From the NCBI GenBank assembly GCA_050261915.1, contig JBLNDT010000075.1:1-64000 (forward strand): a stretch of 64,000 nucleotides of DNA, read 5' to 3'. Origin of the DNA: UBA699 sp050261915. GTDB taxonomy: Bacteria > Bacillota > Clostridia > Clostridiales > Clostridiaceae. The translations under genes and the position numbers were made by a program. Shown here piece by piece: positions 17,450-26,748 of the stretch. Below the pieces are notes generated by a model that made no database searches, was not told the origin of the DNA, and saw only the letters and a list, made by a program, of their open reading frames with translations. Within the stretch, counting starts at the first letter, position 1, and each line of letters starts with the position of its first letter.

Positions 17450-17845
17450 TTGTTTAGGTGTGAGTTGTGTGGCAGGCTGGCGGATAAACATCATATAGTG
17501 CACAGAAGTGATGGAGGTGTGGATTTTCCACTTAATATAATTTACCTTTGCAGTGAACACCATCGGGGTAAGGATGGACCACATAAAAACAGAAGCATTG
17601 ATTTACAATACAAAATTCAATTAAAACAAAAACTTGAGATTGTTTTAAAGGATGACTTTTATAAAATAGAAAAGCTTATTGAATTGCTTCAAATTAATAG
17701 GGGAATGATGAAGCGGATTTTAAAAGAATTAAAGTTATATAAGGAAGGTTACAGAACAAAGGATGTTATTTATCGATTAATGGGAAATGAAGAGTTAAAC
17801 CAATACATGATGGAAGAGTATTATGAATTTATAGCAAATTTTTAA
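17450..17845 (+). CDS. HNH-motif protein
   Basis: A 131-residue protein with an N-terminal HNH zinc-finger nuclease fold: CELCGR-x(4)-HHIVHRSDGG-x(4)-NIIYLCSEHH. The first Cys pair, the HH, the central N and the last CxxHH are all in place. The C-terminal half is helical and unassigned. The start is TTG 17450 with AAGGAG seven bases before it. Its neighbours give no sign of a restriction system or homing element, so a housekeeping nuclease or a decayed mobile gene are both possible. Confidence 0.75.
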   Translation: MFRCELCGRLADKHHIVHRSDGGVDFPLNIIYLCSEHHRGKDGPHKNRSIDLQYKIQLKQKLEIVLKDDFYKIEKLIELLQINRGMMKRILKELKLYKEGYRTKDVIYRLMGNEELNQYMMEEYYEFIANF

Positions 17846-17868
17846 CCCACAGCTGAGCTGTGGGTTTT
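17843..17868. terminator. bidirectional terminator
   Basis: AACCCACAGCTGAGCTGTGGGTTTT is a near-perfect palindrome between convergent genes. Confidence 0.85.
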
Positions 17869-17869
17869 C

Positions 17870-18706
17870 TTACATTTTTTGTGACATTTTTTCAAGAATT
17901 TCCGCATTCGCTGCCAGTTCCTGAATAGAGGCACCTATATCTTGAATTGATGATAACTGGTGTTTAAAAAGAGTATTTGAAGTATTAATTTTTTCAGAGA
18001 TATTGTTTACTGCAGTTTCTATCTTTTTTAAAATATCATTAATTTCATTTATTGATTGATTGCTTGAACTTGAAAGTTTGCGTATTTCATTTGCAACTAC
18101 GGAAAAGCCTTTTCCATGCTCTCCTGCTTTTGATGATTCAATTGCAGCATTAAGTCCTAATAAGTTTGTTTTTGATGCAATATTTTTAATAAATAAAAGT
18201 ACTTCATCAGTTTTCTTAGCGCTATTTTTTGCATCTTCTGCATCACTAAGTATTTCGGCATTTGAACTTACTGCTTTCTCAGCATCCATTGTTATTGTGT
18301 TTGAGGTATCAGCAATTATCTTAAGTGAGTTTGAGAGGCTTTGAGAAATACTCAGCATTTCATTATGACGTTTCATACTTTTAACAAGGACTATGCTCCC
18401 AATTATAGAGTTATGTTCATTTCTTATAGGAACACCAGTGGCCTTAATTTCAACTCCAAATACTTCCTTTGGAACTATAGTAGAAATAATCTTGCCTGCT
18501 TTTATGCATTCATAAGCAGCACCACCAGGTCTTAGCGGATCACCTGGATTTGCATTCATATTTATGTTTTCACTATTAACAACCTTTAGAAATACCTTTG
18601 TATCAGACATTGTAAAAGCTATTTCATCTTCAAAAAAGTATTGCATATAAGGCATCAGATTATAAAATGATTGGTGTATTTCATTGTCAAATTCCTTTAA
18701 ATCCAT
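17870..18706 (-). CDS. soluble methyl-accepting chemotaxis-like protein
   Basis: A 278-residue protein with no membrane span or signal peptide. Residues about 1-110 form a PAS-like sensor (RPGGAAYECIKAGKIIS, GVEIKATGVPIRNEHNSIIGSIVLVKS). Residues about 120-278 are the coiled-coil signalling region, with the CheA/CheW-binding tip ASKTNLLGLNAAIESSKAGEHGKGFSVV abbreviated to its core. The coil after the tip is short and ends at the protein's C-terminus, so the adaptation region is reduced. It probably signals cytoplasmic ligands or redox state. It is monocistronic with GGGGGT RBS. Confidence 0.8.
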   Translation of the reverse strand: MDLKEFDNEIHQSFYNLMPYMQYFFEDEIAFTMSDTKVFLKVVNSENINMNANPGDPLRPGGAAYECIKAGKIISTIVPKEVFGVEIKATGVPIRNEHNSIIGSIVLVKSMKRHNEMLSISQSLSNSLKIIADTSNTITMDAEKAVSSNAEILSDAEDAKNSAKKTDEVLLFIKNIASKTNLLGLNAAIESSKAGEHGKGFSVVANEIRKLSSSSNQSINEINDILKKIETAVNNISEKINTSNTLFKHQLSSIQDIGASIQELAANAEILEKMSQKM

Positions 18707-18883
18707 GTTTGTACCCCCTACTAGCTATTATACATAATAATATAATACTACACTATAAATGACAATACCATAAAAATTATTTATTCAAATAATTTAGAAT
18801 ATTTGTATAAATAAATGAAAATTAACTAATAATATGATAATATAAAATTATAGGAGTGTTTATATAGTAAGGGGGTAAGTATT

Positions 18884-19186
18884 ATGTATAGAAATACTGT
18901 TTGTTCAGATGATAACATAGTATATTTAGATGAATACAAAAAAAGCTCTCTCCACCAAAAAAGACAGCAGGAGCAGCTTTACAAAAAACATGAAACCAAG
19001 AAAAAACCTGTGAAAAAAAATCAAAAATTGTTTAAATCAGGGGACTACAGCTCAAAGTTTATCGCTTTTATTATCGGATTAACAATTGTGGGTTTCATAT
19101 GCTTTGGCATCGCCTATTTTCTAAATTCAAATGGAGATACAAAAAAAACAGTGACATCAATTAATTCGATGATGGCGAAGTATTAA
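18884..19186 (+). CDS. small membrane protein of unknown function
   Basis: A 100-residue protein. A very basic N-terminal half (Lys/Gln/His rich, to about residue 60) is followed by one hydrophobic helix (FIAFIIGLTIVGFICFGIAYF, given as about residues 58-79) and a short polar tail. The layout suggests a single-pass protein with a cytoplasmic basic domain. I do not recognise a family. RBS GGGGG lies before ATG 18884. The gap to the next gene is 46 bp. Confidence 0.55.
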   Translation: MYRNTVCSDDNIVYLDEYKKSSLHQKRQQEQLYKKHETKKKPVKKNQKLFKSGDYSSKFIAFIIGLTIVGFICFGIAYFLNSNGDTKKTVTSINSMMAKY

Positions 19187-19232
19187 TAATTTTGTGATAA
19201 AATATAACTATATACTAATTGGGGGAAATAAA

Positions 19233-19874
19233 ATGGACAATAATTTAAAGACTGTAATTGATATGAGAATAAAGAGGACAATGGATAACCTTATAAAGAA
19301 CAACATGGATGCCTTTTATGCAGAGGATGAGTCTAAAGTTTTAGAAAAGGTTAAAGAGCTGTTAAATGATGGAGATACAGTGTCTGTAGGTGGTTCCATG
19401 TCACTTTTTGAAACTGGTGTTATAGATTATTTGAGATGTGGAAAATACAACTTTCTAGATAGATATGAAAATGGGTTAGATGCAGAGGGACTGAAAGCTG
19501 TTTTTAGGAAAAGTTTTTTCGCAGATGCTTATTTTACAAGCAGCAATGCAGTAACAGAGAATGGAGAACTGTACAATGTGGACGGTTTAGGTAATAGGAC
19601 TGCTGCGATGATTTATGGTCCAGACAAGGTAATAGTAATTGTTGGTGTTAATAAGATTGTTTCAGATTCTGAAGCTGCAATAGAAAGAAATAGAAATTGT
19701 GCTGCTCCTGCCAATGCCATAAGATTGGACAGGAATACTCCTTGTGCAAAGGTTGGATATTGTATGGACTGCTCAAGTGCTGAAAGAATATGCAATTCTT
19801 ATGTTTTAATAGGTCGTCAGGCTGTTAAGGGCAGGATAAAGGTTATCATAGTTGGAAAAGATTATGGATATTAA
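19233..19874 (+). CDS. LUD-domain protein (LutC/YkgG-like, DUF162)
   Basis: A 213-residue protein starting at ATG 19233, preceded by GGGGGAAA; the open frame runs back to 19194 without an RBS. VSVGGSMSLFETGVIDYLR and FFADAYFTSSNAVTENGELYNVDGLGNRTAAMIYGP are the LUD-domain signatures. It also has a C-terminal Cys set (NTPCAKVGYCMDCSS-x(4)-CNSY) seen in the clostridial branch. LutC-type proteins take part in lactate oxidation, but no lutA or lutB is adjacent. A strong terminator follows. Confidence 0.75.
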   Translation: MDNNLKTVIDMRIKRTMDNLIKNNMDAFYAEDESKVLEKVKELLNDGDTVSVGGSMSLFETGVIDYLRCGKYNFLDRYENGLDAEGLKAVFRKSFFADAYFTSSNAVTENGELYNVDGLGNRTAAMIYGPDKVIVIVGVNKIVSDSEAAIERNRNCAAPANAIRLDRNTPCAKVGYCMDCSSAERICNSYVLIGRQAVKGRIKVIIVGKDYGY

Positions 19875-19883
19875 ATAAAGATA

Positions 19884-19918
19884 AATATGCCTTAAATTTA
19901 AGGCATATTATTTTTTTT
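19884..19918 (+). terminator. terminator after the LUD gene
   Basis: AATATGCCTTAAATTTAAGGCATATT forms a long palindrome and eight Ts follow. Confidence 0.88.
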
Positions 19919-20005
19919 ATATAAAATTAATAAAAAATTTATAGATTATATAAGCATTCATGATGTATTATTAATATGTAGGTTAATATGAACGGAGGAT
20001 ATTAT

Positions 20006-20665
20006 ATGAATTCATTAAATCAATATAAGATGCAAATAAAATCCCTGTGTTTTCTTATATTAATTCCACTTATTGATATAACTTATTTTGTTATTAACAA
20101 TTCTAAAAATGGTGTACATAATCTAAGTACAGCTTTTGATTATGGCTTGCCATTTTTAAAGGTATTTGTTATACCATATGTAATTTGGTATCCATTTATT
20201 TTTGTGGGATTTATATATATATGTTTCAAAAGCAGGGAAGTTTATTTTAAAACACTTATATCATTCTTGATTTCATTAATTTGTTGCTATTTGATTTTTT
20301 ATTTTTTTCAAACAACTACTCCAAGACCTGAACTTATAGGTAATGATATGCTTACATCTCTTATCAGGATTATATACAAGGCTGATCAACCTTTTAACTG
20401 TTTCCCTAGTATACATGTACTTGCGTGCTATTTAATTATGAGAGGTATGGATTATGCAGTTAAGGGTGTTAATAAAATGAAGACTGTATCTGGTATCATT
20501 TCAATATTAATCATATTATCAACTATGTTTATAAAGCAGCATGTTCTAATGGATGTGATTTCTGGTATTTTTTTAGGTGAAATAGTGTTCTCATTAGTAA
20601 AGAACATAAATCTTGACAGACTTATTTATGTTTTGTCAGGCAAAGATTCTTCGGAATTTGTTTAA
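20006..20665 (+). CDS. PAP2-family membrane phosphatase
   Basis: A 219-residue protein with about five to six hydrophobic spans. The PAP2 motifs are TTPRPE (motif 1 region), NCFPSIHVLACY (motif 2, with catalytic His) and KQHVLMDVISGIFLG (motif 3). It resembles the Aur1/Ipt1-like branch, which acts on phospholipid or inositol lipid phosphates. ATG 20006 is chosen because ACGGAGGATAT lies just upstream; an earlier ATG at 19988 falls within that RBS region. Single-gene unit. Confidence 0.75.
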   Translation: MNSLNQYKMQIKSLCFLILIPLIDITYFVINNSKNGVHNLSTAFDYGLPFLKVFVIPYVIWYPFIFVGFIYICFKSREVYFKTLISFLISLICCYLIFYFFQTTTPRPELIGNDMLTSLIRIIYKADQPFNCFPSIHVLACYLIMRGMDYAVKGVNKMKTVSGIISILIILSTMFIKQHVLMDVISGIFLGEIVFSLVKNINLDRLIYVLSGKDSSEFV

Positions 20666-20671
20666 AATGTT

Positions 20672-20699
20672 CCGGGTACGTGTATGTACCCGGTTTTTT
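20672..20699 (+). terminator. terminator after the PAP2 gene
   Basis: CCGGGTAC and GTACCCGG form an 8-bp G+C-rich stem, with a 6-nt loop and six Ts. Confidence 0.9.
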
Positions 20700-20759
20700 A
20701 GTTATATTATTTTAAGTCAGGCATAATAATAGGTAATATATTAAAGCCGGGAGGGTAAA

Positions 20760-22052
20760 ATGAGAAGAGAATTGAAATTTGCATTAATAATTCTTATTTT
20801 AACATTTGCAGCATTTACTTTTATTCTAAAATATACCGAAAATACTAATACTGAAAGTATAAAGCAAAGTACTGTACAACTATACAAGGGAGATGACCTG
20901 AATAAGGCATTAAGCTATCAGGAAAAAAAGGTTGATTATTGGATTTTAAATACTGCAATAAGCTTTATTATTCCTTTACTATTTGTTATTGCTGGGCTTT
21001 CTGCTGCATTAAGAAATGGGATTATTGGAAGTATAAAATATGGATTTATTTCATTAGGAATTTTTTTCTGTGTATACTCTCTGATAAACTACATTTTGAC
21101 ACTTCCCCTTGACTATTATGGAGGATATTATTTAAAACATAGTTTTGGTCTTTCTAATCAAGAATTTTTAAAATGGTTTCTAGATTCATTTAAGGGTTTT
21201 TTAGTAAATACTATTATTAGCACTATTGTGGTTATATGTGTTTATATGATAATAAGAAGCACCAATGAGCATTGGTGGCTATATACAGGTCTTTTATCAA
21301 TACCTTTGTTGTTTTTTTTAACATTTATAACTCCTGTATATATAGATCCCATTTTTAACAAGTATGAAGTTATTAACAACAAATCTCTTGAAATATCAAT
21401 AAAAGATGAATTAAAAAATGCAGGTATTGAAAATTGCAATGTTTTTAAAGTTATTAAAAGCGGAGATACTAAAGAAATGAATGCATATATGACCGGGGTC
21501 ATGTCTACAAAAAGAATTGTACTTTGGGATACTACAATAAACAACCTTACCCAAAGGGAAGTGCTCTCAGTTACTGCTCATGAAATCGGGCATTACGTTA
21601 TGGGCCATATTTGGAAGGCAATATTGCTTGGAGGAGCTTTTACAATTGTTATATTATTTTTCACAAACAAGGCTGTTTTGTGGATAATTGAAAAATCTGG
21701 AGGTTGTTTTGGCTTTAATTCCATAAAGGATATAGCTGTACTTCCTCTTATAATATTAATAATAAATATTTTCATGTTTATAGCTGCACCTCTAGTTAAT
21801 GCATATTCAAGATATACTGAGAAGGAGGCAGACAGGTTTGAACTGGAACTTACCAAGGACAATGATTCAGCATTATCCTCCACGTTGAAACTCCATCAGG
21901 GAAGTTTAATTATTCCAACCCCTGGGGTTGTTTATAAACTCTGGAATTATGACCACCCAACCCTTAAGGAAAGGGTGGATTTTGACATTAATTATACACC
22001 ATGGAAAGAGGGTAAACCCCTAAAGTACGAAAAATATTTTGAAAAAAGGTGA
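20760..22052 (+). CDS. M48-family membrane metallopeptidase (Ste24/HtpX-like)
   Basis: A 430-residue membrane protease. The zinc motif is VTAHEIGHYVMGH, and the third ligand Glu lies in SRYTEKEADRFELELT about 75 residues on. Several hydrophobic segments flank it, with a first span near residues 6-24. The layout matches CAAX prenyl protease 1/Ste24-like enzymes of Firmicutes, thought to process or degrade membrane proteins. The C-terminal HPTLKERVDF motif is also typical. It ends immediately before the SIR2-like gene, so the two are probably co-transcribed. Confidence 0.85.
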   Translation: MRRELKFALIILILTFAAFTFILKYTENTNTESIKQSTVQLYKGDDLNKALSYQEKKVDYWILNTAISFIIPLLFVIAGLSAALRNGIIGSIKYGFISLGIFFCVYSLINYILTLPLDYYGGYYLKHSFGLSNQEFLKWFLDSFKGFLVNTIISTIVVICVYMIIRSTNEHWWLYTGLLSIPLLFFLTFITPVYIDPIFNKYEVINNKSLEISIKDELKNAGIENCNVFKVIKSGDTKEMNAYMTGVMSTKRIVLWDTTINNLTQREVLSVTAHEIGHYVMGHIWKAILLGGAFTIVILFFTNKAVLWIIEKSGGCFGFNSIKDIAVLPLIILIINIFMFIAAPLVNAYSRYTEKEADRFELELTKDNDSALSSTLKLHQGSLIIPTPGVVYKLWNYDHPTLKERVDFDINYTPWKEGKPLKYEKYFEKR

Positions 22053-22056
22053 TCCT

Positions 22057-23574
22057 ATGAACAATACCTGCTGGCCTGAAACTGTTGTTTTATGGGGAGC
22101 TGGAGCTACAAAAGCATTGGGGCTTTATGAAACACGAGACTTGGTAGATATAGTACTCAGTATAAGCAAAAAAGACTTTTCGTTTTTAGATGACAAAAAT
22201 GAAACTTTAAAAGAATCATTTTTAAAGCTTGTAACTGAGGATTTAATAAATGAGCCCCTGCTTTCAAAGACATATGATTTTAAAGCTCTTGAGGCTATAA
22301 TAAAGACAAATCCCCATATAAACATGCATGAACTTTTTACCATGATAGATCAGTTGATATATGAAAATATGGGTTTTAATGTTTTTTACAACGGGTACAG
22401 TGAATTTCTTAGAGTTGATAGGGTTATAGGAGCTAAAAGGTGTCTCATACTTCTTGTAGAAGAGCTTGAAAGAGTTAGCATACAAAAAGTGCCGGGGTTC
22501 ATGGACCCTGAAAAGGTTAAGCCTTACTTTGAACTTGCAGATATGCTGACGGAGCTGATGAAGGAAGAAGCCCTTTATTTTGATGAAAAAAATTTCAGCA
22601 GAGAAAGCAGAAAATTTTATCTTTATTCTTATGCAATAATATCCTTTAATTGGGATACAGTACTCCTTTGGAACATTTTTAATTCCAACAAACTACATAA
22701 TTCATCTCCTGTGATTTTCAAGGATGGATTAAAACTTAACCTATCAACTGATTTTGGCACTCAGATCGCATTGGCAGATACAAATGATGAAAACTATGAA
22801 ATATCTTATGGATCTGATGAAACCCAATGCAAAGCTGTAAACAGCAGATTTTATCCATCCAGGGTTATGAGAATAGGAAAATTTATATTTCCACATGGTA
22901 TGTTCGGGTCAAGAATATGTCCAGAATGCGGGAAGTACATTACCACCTTTGGAGGAATGTGGGATAGGTATGGAACTGAAATATTTGGACCCTCTGTATT
23001 TGATAAACTTCAGAAAAACTGGAAATACAGAACAAAAGCAGAAGTTGAACAAAAAAAAGGAGCTATTGAGTGTCCATATTGCTGCCAGATCACTTATCCT
23101 TACGATATGCCCCTAATAATGCAGACTTTGGCAAAGAAAAAAAGTATACCAAAGCTTGAAGAGGTTAAGAATGAAATGGGTTTGCTTATAAAAAATGCAA
23201 AACATATTGTATTTGCTGGATACAGTCTGCCTTTAGATGATATTATGGTAAAAACATTCTTTATGACAATACTTTCTGGAAATGACAAGAATAATTTAAA
23301 ATGCAGTATAGTAAATTTTGATTCCGACTATAATTTCAATAAAAATTGGATGTATGGTGATGATATAAAGAGATATTTGAAGGAAAGTACTCATCAAGGT
23401 TCTAAAGCGTGTATAAAGAATGTGTGTGATATTTTTAAATTAAACAATGTTAGAGTATCTTTAAAGGGAATACCTTATATTTTTTCTAAAGATGGAAGCT
23501 GTAACAGGGAACTGCTGATTGAACTTCTTTATCCAAAGGAATACTTTCCAAAGGGCTTTCCAGTAGATAGATAG
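22057..23574 (+). CDS. SIR2-like domain protein with internal zinc ribbon
   Basis: A 505-residue protein starting at ATG 22057 (AAAAGGTGAT upstream). It shows the layout of a divergent SIR2-like NAD-binding fold. These features are an N-terminal VVLWGAGATKALGLYETRDL, a middle AIISFNWDTVLLWNIF resembling the SIR2-like T-N-Y-D strand, FIFPHGMFGS before a CxxC-x(n)-CxxC zinc site (CPECGK, CPYCCQ), and a late IVFAGYSLPLDDIMVK. Known proteins with this fold include NAD hydrolases of defence systems and housekeeping sirtuins. No effector or partner domain is visible here, and the neighbours are a protease and proC. Confidence 0.6.
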   Translation: MNNTCWPETVVLWGAGATKALGLYETRDLVDIVLSISKKDFSFLDDKNETLKESFLKLVTEDLINEPLLSKTYDFKALEAIIKTNPHINMHELFTMIDQLIYENMGFNVFYNGYSEFLRVDRVIGAKRCLILLVEELERVSIQKVPGFMDPEKVKPYFELADMLTELMKEEALYFDEKNFSRESRKFYLYSYAIISFNWDTVLLWNIFNSNKLHNSSPVIFKDGLKLNLSTDFGTQIALADTNDENYEISYGSDETQCKAVNSRFYPSRVMRIGKFIFPHGMFGSRICPECGKYITTFGGMWDRYGTEIFGPSVFDKLQKNWKYRTKAEVEQKKGAIECPYCCQITYPYDMPLIMQTLAKKKSIPKLEEVKNEMGLLIKNAKHIVFAGYSLPLDDIMVKTFFMTILSGNDKNNLKCSIVNFDSDYNFNKNWMYGDDIKRYLKESTHQGSKACIKNVCDIFKLNNVRVSLKGIPYIFSKDGSCNRELLIELLYPKEYFPKGFPVDR

Positions 23575-23601
23575 GGTTGATATTATGTGAGGGGGATTAA
23601 C

Positions 23602-24399
23602 ATGGAAAGTAAATTTTTATTTATCGGTACAGGAGTCATGTCTGAAGGTATCATAAAAGAGGTTATAAGAGAAGAGAAAATTAAAGCTAAGGATATATTT
23701 ATATACAATAGAACTAAGCCCAGAATGGAATATCTTAAACAAGTATATGGAGTAAATCCATGCTATCATGTTAATGAAGGAATAGATTCTGCAGACAATA
23801 TTATTATTGGAGTAAAGCCTCAAGATATGAATGATGTTCTGGAGGATATTAAAAAATCAAAAAAAACTCAGCTTGTTGTATCAATAGCAGCAGGCAAAAG
23901 CATTTCACATATTGAAGAAAAACTTGGAAGTGAGAGGAAGATAATTAGAGTTATGCCAAACTCCATGGTGGATGTTAAAAAAGGTTACAGTGCAATATGC
24001 TGTAATGCAAATGTAACAAAGGAAGAAATGGAATTTTGGGATAGTATTTTTAAATCAATAGGAGACACCATATGGATAAAGGAACAACTCTTTGATGCTT
24101 TTACTGGTTTTAGCTGTTCCGGTCCAGGGTTAATATATGAATTTATTGAAGCTATGGTAGACGCTGGGGTTTATAATGGATTTAACCGAAGGGATTCCCT
24201 TGATTTCACCATAAAAAACCTTATTGGTGCATGCGAAATGATAAAGACTACAAAAGAGCACCCGGTTATCTTAAAAGAAAATATGACATCACCGGGTGGG
24301 ATTACTATTACCGGATTAAAAGCATTAAATGAAGCAGGTTTTAAGGGGATTGTTCAAAACGCAGTGACTAAGGCTGTAAATAAATCAAAAGAACTCTAA
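23602..24399 (+). CDS. proC: pyrroline-5-carboxylate reductase
   Basis: A 265-residue ProC. The Rossmann start is FLFIGTGVMSEGIIKEV, the middle carries IIGVKPQDM and RVMPNSMVDVKKGY, and the C-terminal signature is TSPGGITITGLKALNEAGFKG. It reduces 1-pyrroline-5-carboxylate to proline. I chose ATG 23602 with GAGGGGG upstream; GTG 23587 lies in that RBS. The gene is compact and convergent with iadA, whose stop directly abuts its own. Confidence 0.88.
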   Translation: MESKFLFIGTGVMSEGIIKEVIREEKIKAKDIFIYNRTKPRMEYLKQVYGVNPCYHVNEGIDSADNIIIGVKPQDMNDVLEDIKKSKKTQLVVSIAAGKSISHIEEKLGSERKIIRVMPNSMVDVKKGYSAICCNANVTKEEMEFWDSIFKSIGDTIWIKEQLFDAFTGFSCSGPGLIYEFIEAMVDAGVYNGFNRRDSLDFTIKNLIGACEMIKTTKEHPVILKENMTSPGGITITGLKALNEAGFKGIVQNAVTKAVNKSKEL

Positions 24400-25560
24400 T
24401 CACTGAAATGTTCCAAAAACAATGGGCTTGTAATTTTCCACCATAATTTTACCCTTGGCAACTACTGATTTTAAATTAAAACTATTATCAAATATAAGAA
24501 GGTCAGCATCATGGCCTTCTTTTATTTCACCTTTACCTTTTAATTTCAAAATCTTAGATGGTGATAGTGTAAAGGGGATAATTGCAGTTTCAAAAGCTAT
24601 GCCATTTGATATACTGCTTTTTAAAGCCTCTAGATTAGACATTGGTGAACCCACTGAAAGTTTTAAGAGTTTCCCGTCTTTATCGAAAATTGGCATACTG
24701 CCTCCTGCATCGGAACTCATAGTAATGTTAAAAGGGGATACATTATTTTCAAGGAGGATTTTAAATGCTTTTCCCGGGTCAAATTCAATAGAATTACTAG
24801 TTTCAGGTTTTATTCCAGTAGTAATATCTAAATTTCCTCCTGTTTTGGCATAGTCTATTGCTTGATTAAAAAGGGTATGGTTTCTATTGATGTGGGTTGG
24901 AAGTATATTCTCAAGAGGTATCTTGTATTCTTTGTTTAATGTCAATACTGGGTCTAACCCTTCAATTTCATCTCCAGTGTGGAGATGGAGAACTCCAGCT
25001 TTTCCGGAAATCATTCCTCCAATTCTAGCTTCGGAAGCAAGCATAGCCAAATCTTTAATGGAAGGATGGCTGCTTCTGTGATCAGATATTGCAATTTCAC
25101 CTATGCCTATTATTTTATCCACAAGGATTATGTCTCCTCTTGGACTGTCTGTAATAGTTCTGGTTGGCACTTGATAACAACCAGTCCAAACATAGGTAGA
25201 AATGCCTTCAACTTCAAGTGCTCTTGCTTTTGCAATAAGGTTTCCCATACTTCTGGTAGTACCGTCAGTACCTAAAAGTCCAATTCCCGTGGTAATTCCT
25301 GCACCTGTTAAATCTGTAAGCATGAGGTCGGGAGTTCTTGTATTAAAGCCCCCTTCACCGCCTCCACCTGCAAAATGTATATGAAGGTCTATAAAACCAG
25401 GGCACATAATAAGATTTTTTCCATCAATAACATTTATTTTAGGAAAGCTGCCAAGGGATATATGTGTTGATATATATGCTATTTTGTCATAGCATGTTAA
25501 AATATCCATTGTTCCAAGAAATTTTGGAGAATAAAGAGATATATTTTTAAAAAGCAGCAT
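24400..25560 (-). CDS. iadA: isoaspartyl dipeptidase (beta-aspartyl peptidase)
   Basis: A 386-residue amidohydrolase. The metal motif is CPGFIDLHIHFAGGGGEGG, the family-defining GEIAISDHRSSHPS follows near residue 155, HLHTGD and LPTHINR supply further His ligands, and TMSSDAGGS supplies the catalytic Asp. It cleaves isoaspartyl dipeptides produced by damaged proteins. Last gene of a minus-strand run with peptidase and sortase genes. RBS GAGGTGAT precedes ATG 25560. Confidence 0.88.
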   Translation of the reverse strand: MLLFKNISLYSPKFLGTMDILTCYDKIAYISTHISLGSFPKINVIDGKNLIMCPGFIDLHIHFAGGGGEGGFNTRTPDLMLTDLTGAGITTGIGLLGTDGTTRSMGNLIAKARALEVEGISTYVWTGCYQVPTRTITDSPRGDIILVDKIIGIGEIAISDHRSSHPSIKDLAMLASEARIGGMISGKAGVLHLHTGDEIEGLDPVLTLNKEYKIPLENILPTHINRNHTLFNQAIDYAKTGGNLDITTGIKPETSNSIEFDPGKAFKILLENNVSPFNITMSSDAGGSMPIFDKDGKLLKLSVGSPMSNLEALKSSISNGIAFETAIIPFTLSPSKILKLKGKGEIKEGHDADLLIFDNSFNLKSVVAKGKIMVENYKPIVFGTFQ

Positions 25561-25597
25561 ATCATCACCTCAAGGGTAGTATATGCTGCTTAAATCA

Positions 25598-26167
25598 TTA
25601 TAATCCTAAAACTTGTGAAATTTCCTTCATGGCATTTAGTGATATTTCTGCAAAGTCAGGAAAGCTTATACCTAGCTTTTCTATGGACTTCATAGCATCT
25701 CTGTCTGCCCCCGCAGCAAAACGGGTTTCTTTCATACGTTTAGTTATAGATTTTACTTTAACACTATCGATTTTTTTGTCTATGTATACAAGGGTTATGG
25801 CATTAATAAAGCCAGTAATAGGGTCTGCAGCAAAAACAGCCTGATCCATTTTGTTGTGAAAACCTGCTTTTGTAGCTTGATTATGTGCTAGAATACCATG
25901 GTAAATTTTATCATTTCCAAAACCTTCGTTTTTTAAAATTTCCACAGTTTTTGGGCCGTGAAGTTCAGGTGAATTCATATAATCCACCAGTTCAGAATCC
26001 AAATCGTGAAGGAGTCCAACAATTGCCCATTCCTCTTCATTTTCAGGTTCAAGCTTTCTGCTTAATGCTCTCATAACAGCCTCTACAGCATAGGAATGTC
26101 TTAAAAAGTGTTCTGTTTTAACATGTTTTTTTAAAATTTCTTCAGCTTTCTCTCTTTCTGTCATCAT
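25598..26167 (-). CDS. HD-domain phosphohydrolase
   Basis: A 189-residue HD-superfamily protein. His in RHSYAVEAVM, the HD pair in VGLLHDLDSE, a His in GILAHNQ and a late Asp (AADPITGFINA) form the metal-binding set. It resembles clostridial HDIG proteins of unknown substrate, possibly nucleotides. Eleven bp separate it from the sortase gene upstream in transcription order, so co-transcription is likely. Confidence 0.75.
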   Translation of the reverse strand: MMTEREKAEEILKKHVKTEHFLRHSYAVEAVMRALSRKLEPENEEEWAIVGLLHDLDSELVDYMNSPELHGPKTVEILKNEGFGNDKIYHGILAHNQATKAGFHNKMDQAVFAADPITGFINAITLVYIDKKIDSVKVKSITKRMKETRFAAGADRDAMKSIEKLGISFPDFAEISLNAMKEISQVLGL

Positions 26168-26178
26168 TATCTTCCTTT

Positions 26179-26748
26179 CTATTTAAGCTTTGCTTTTACA
26201 ATAAGTCTTTGAGTTGCAATTCTTATAGGGGTACATGTAACTAATGTGAGTTCACAGTCTTTTGTGGTATTCAAGACCTCAGTATGAGATGGGTCAACTA
26301 TAAAGGAATCATAAACAATATATGTATAAGTTTCTCTTTTTGTAGTAATTTTTATCTCATCCCCTGATTTAAGTTCATCAAGCCTGTTGAAATACTGACT
26401 GTAAGTATAGCTTCTATGACCTGCTATACAGCAGTTTCCTTTTTCACCAGGAACAGCGGTTCCGGGAAAATGTCCAAGTGCATATTTTAAGGTTTCCATA
26501 TCAACACCTTCACAAAAAACTGCTTCCATCTCAATCTTAGGTATGGAAACAATCCCCAAGGAGTTTCCTTCAATTTTAACTTGGCTTGTTGAATCAGTAG
26601 GCCCATCATTTACTTCAAGGTTCTTTTGGAATCCATCTATCATGGATTTTTGAACATAATATGCTTTTATCTTCATAGCTCCCGCAACTGTTATAACAAT
26701 AAGCCCTATAATTATCAAAATGTTCCCAATGGTTTTGCTTTTAATCAT
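26179..26748 (-). CDS. srtD: class D sortase
   Basis: A 189-residue sortase with one N-terminal membrane helix (about 8-26, IGNILIIIGLIVITVAGA). The catalytic triad is visible: His in CCIAGHRSYTY, Cys in CELTLVTCTPI and Arg in TQRLIVKAK. It anchors proteins carrying an LPxTG-like signal to the cell wall. No substrate with such a signal is encoded in the window. The start overlaps the end of the dipeptidase gene by 8 bp, indicating coupling. Class D is inferred from length and context. Confidence 0.82.
   Translation of the reverse strand: MIKSKTIGNILIIIGLIVITVAGAMKIKAYYVQKSMIDGFQKNLEVNDGPTDSTSQVKIEGNSLGIVSIPKIEMEAVFCEGVDMETLKYALGHFPGTAVPGEKGNCCIAGHRSYTYSQYFNRLDELKSGDEIKITTKRETYTYIVYDSFIVDPSHTEVLNTTKDCELTLVTCTPIRIATQRLIVKAKLK

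Noticed and set aside
22895..23116. Overlapping 73-codon frame inside the SIR2-like gene
   Set aside because: It reads in another frame of a conserved domain and has no signal of its own.
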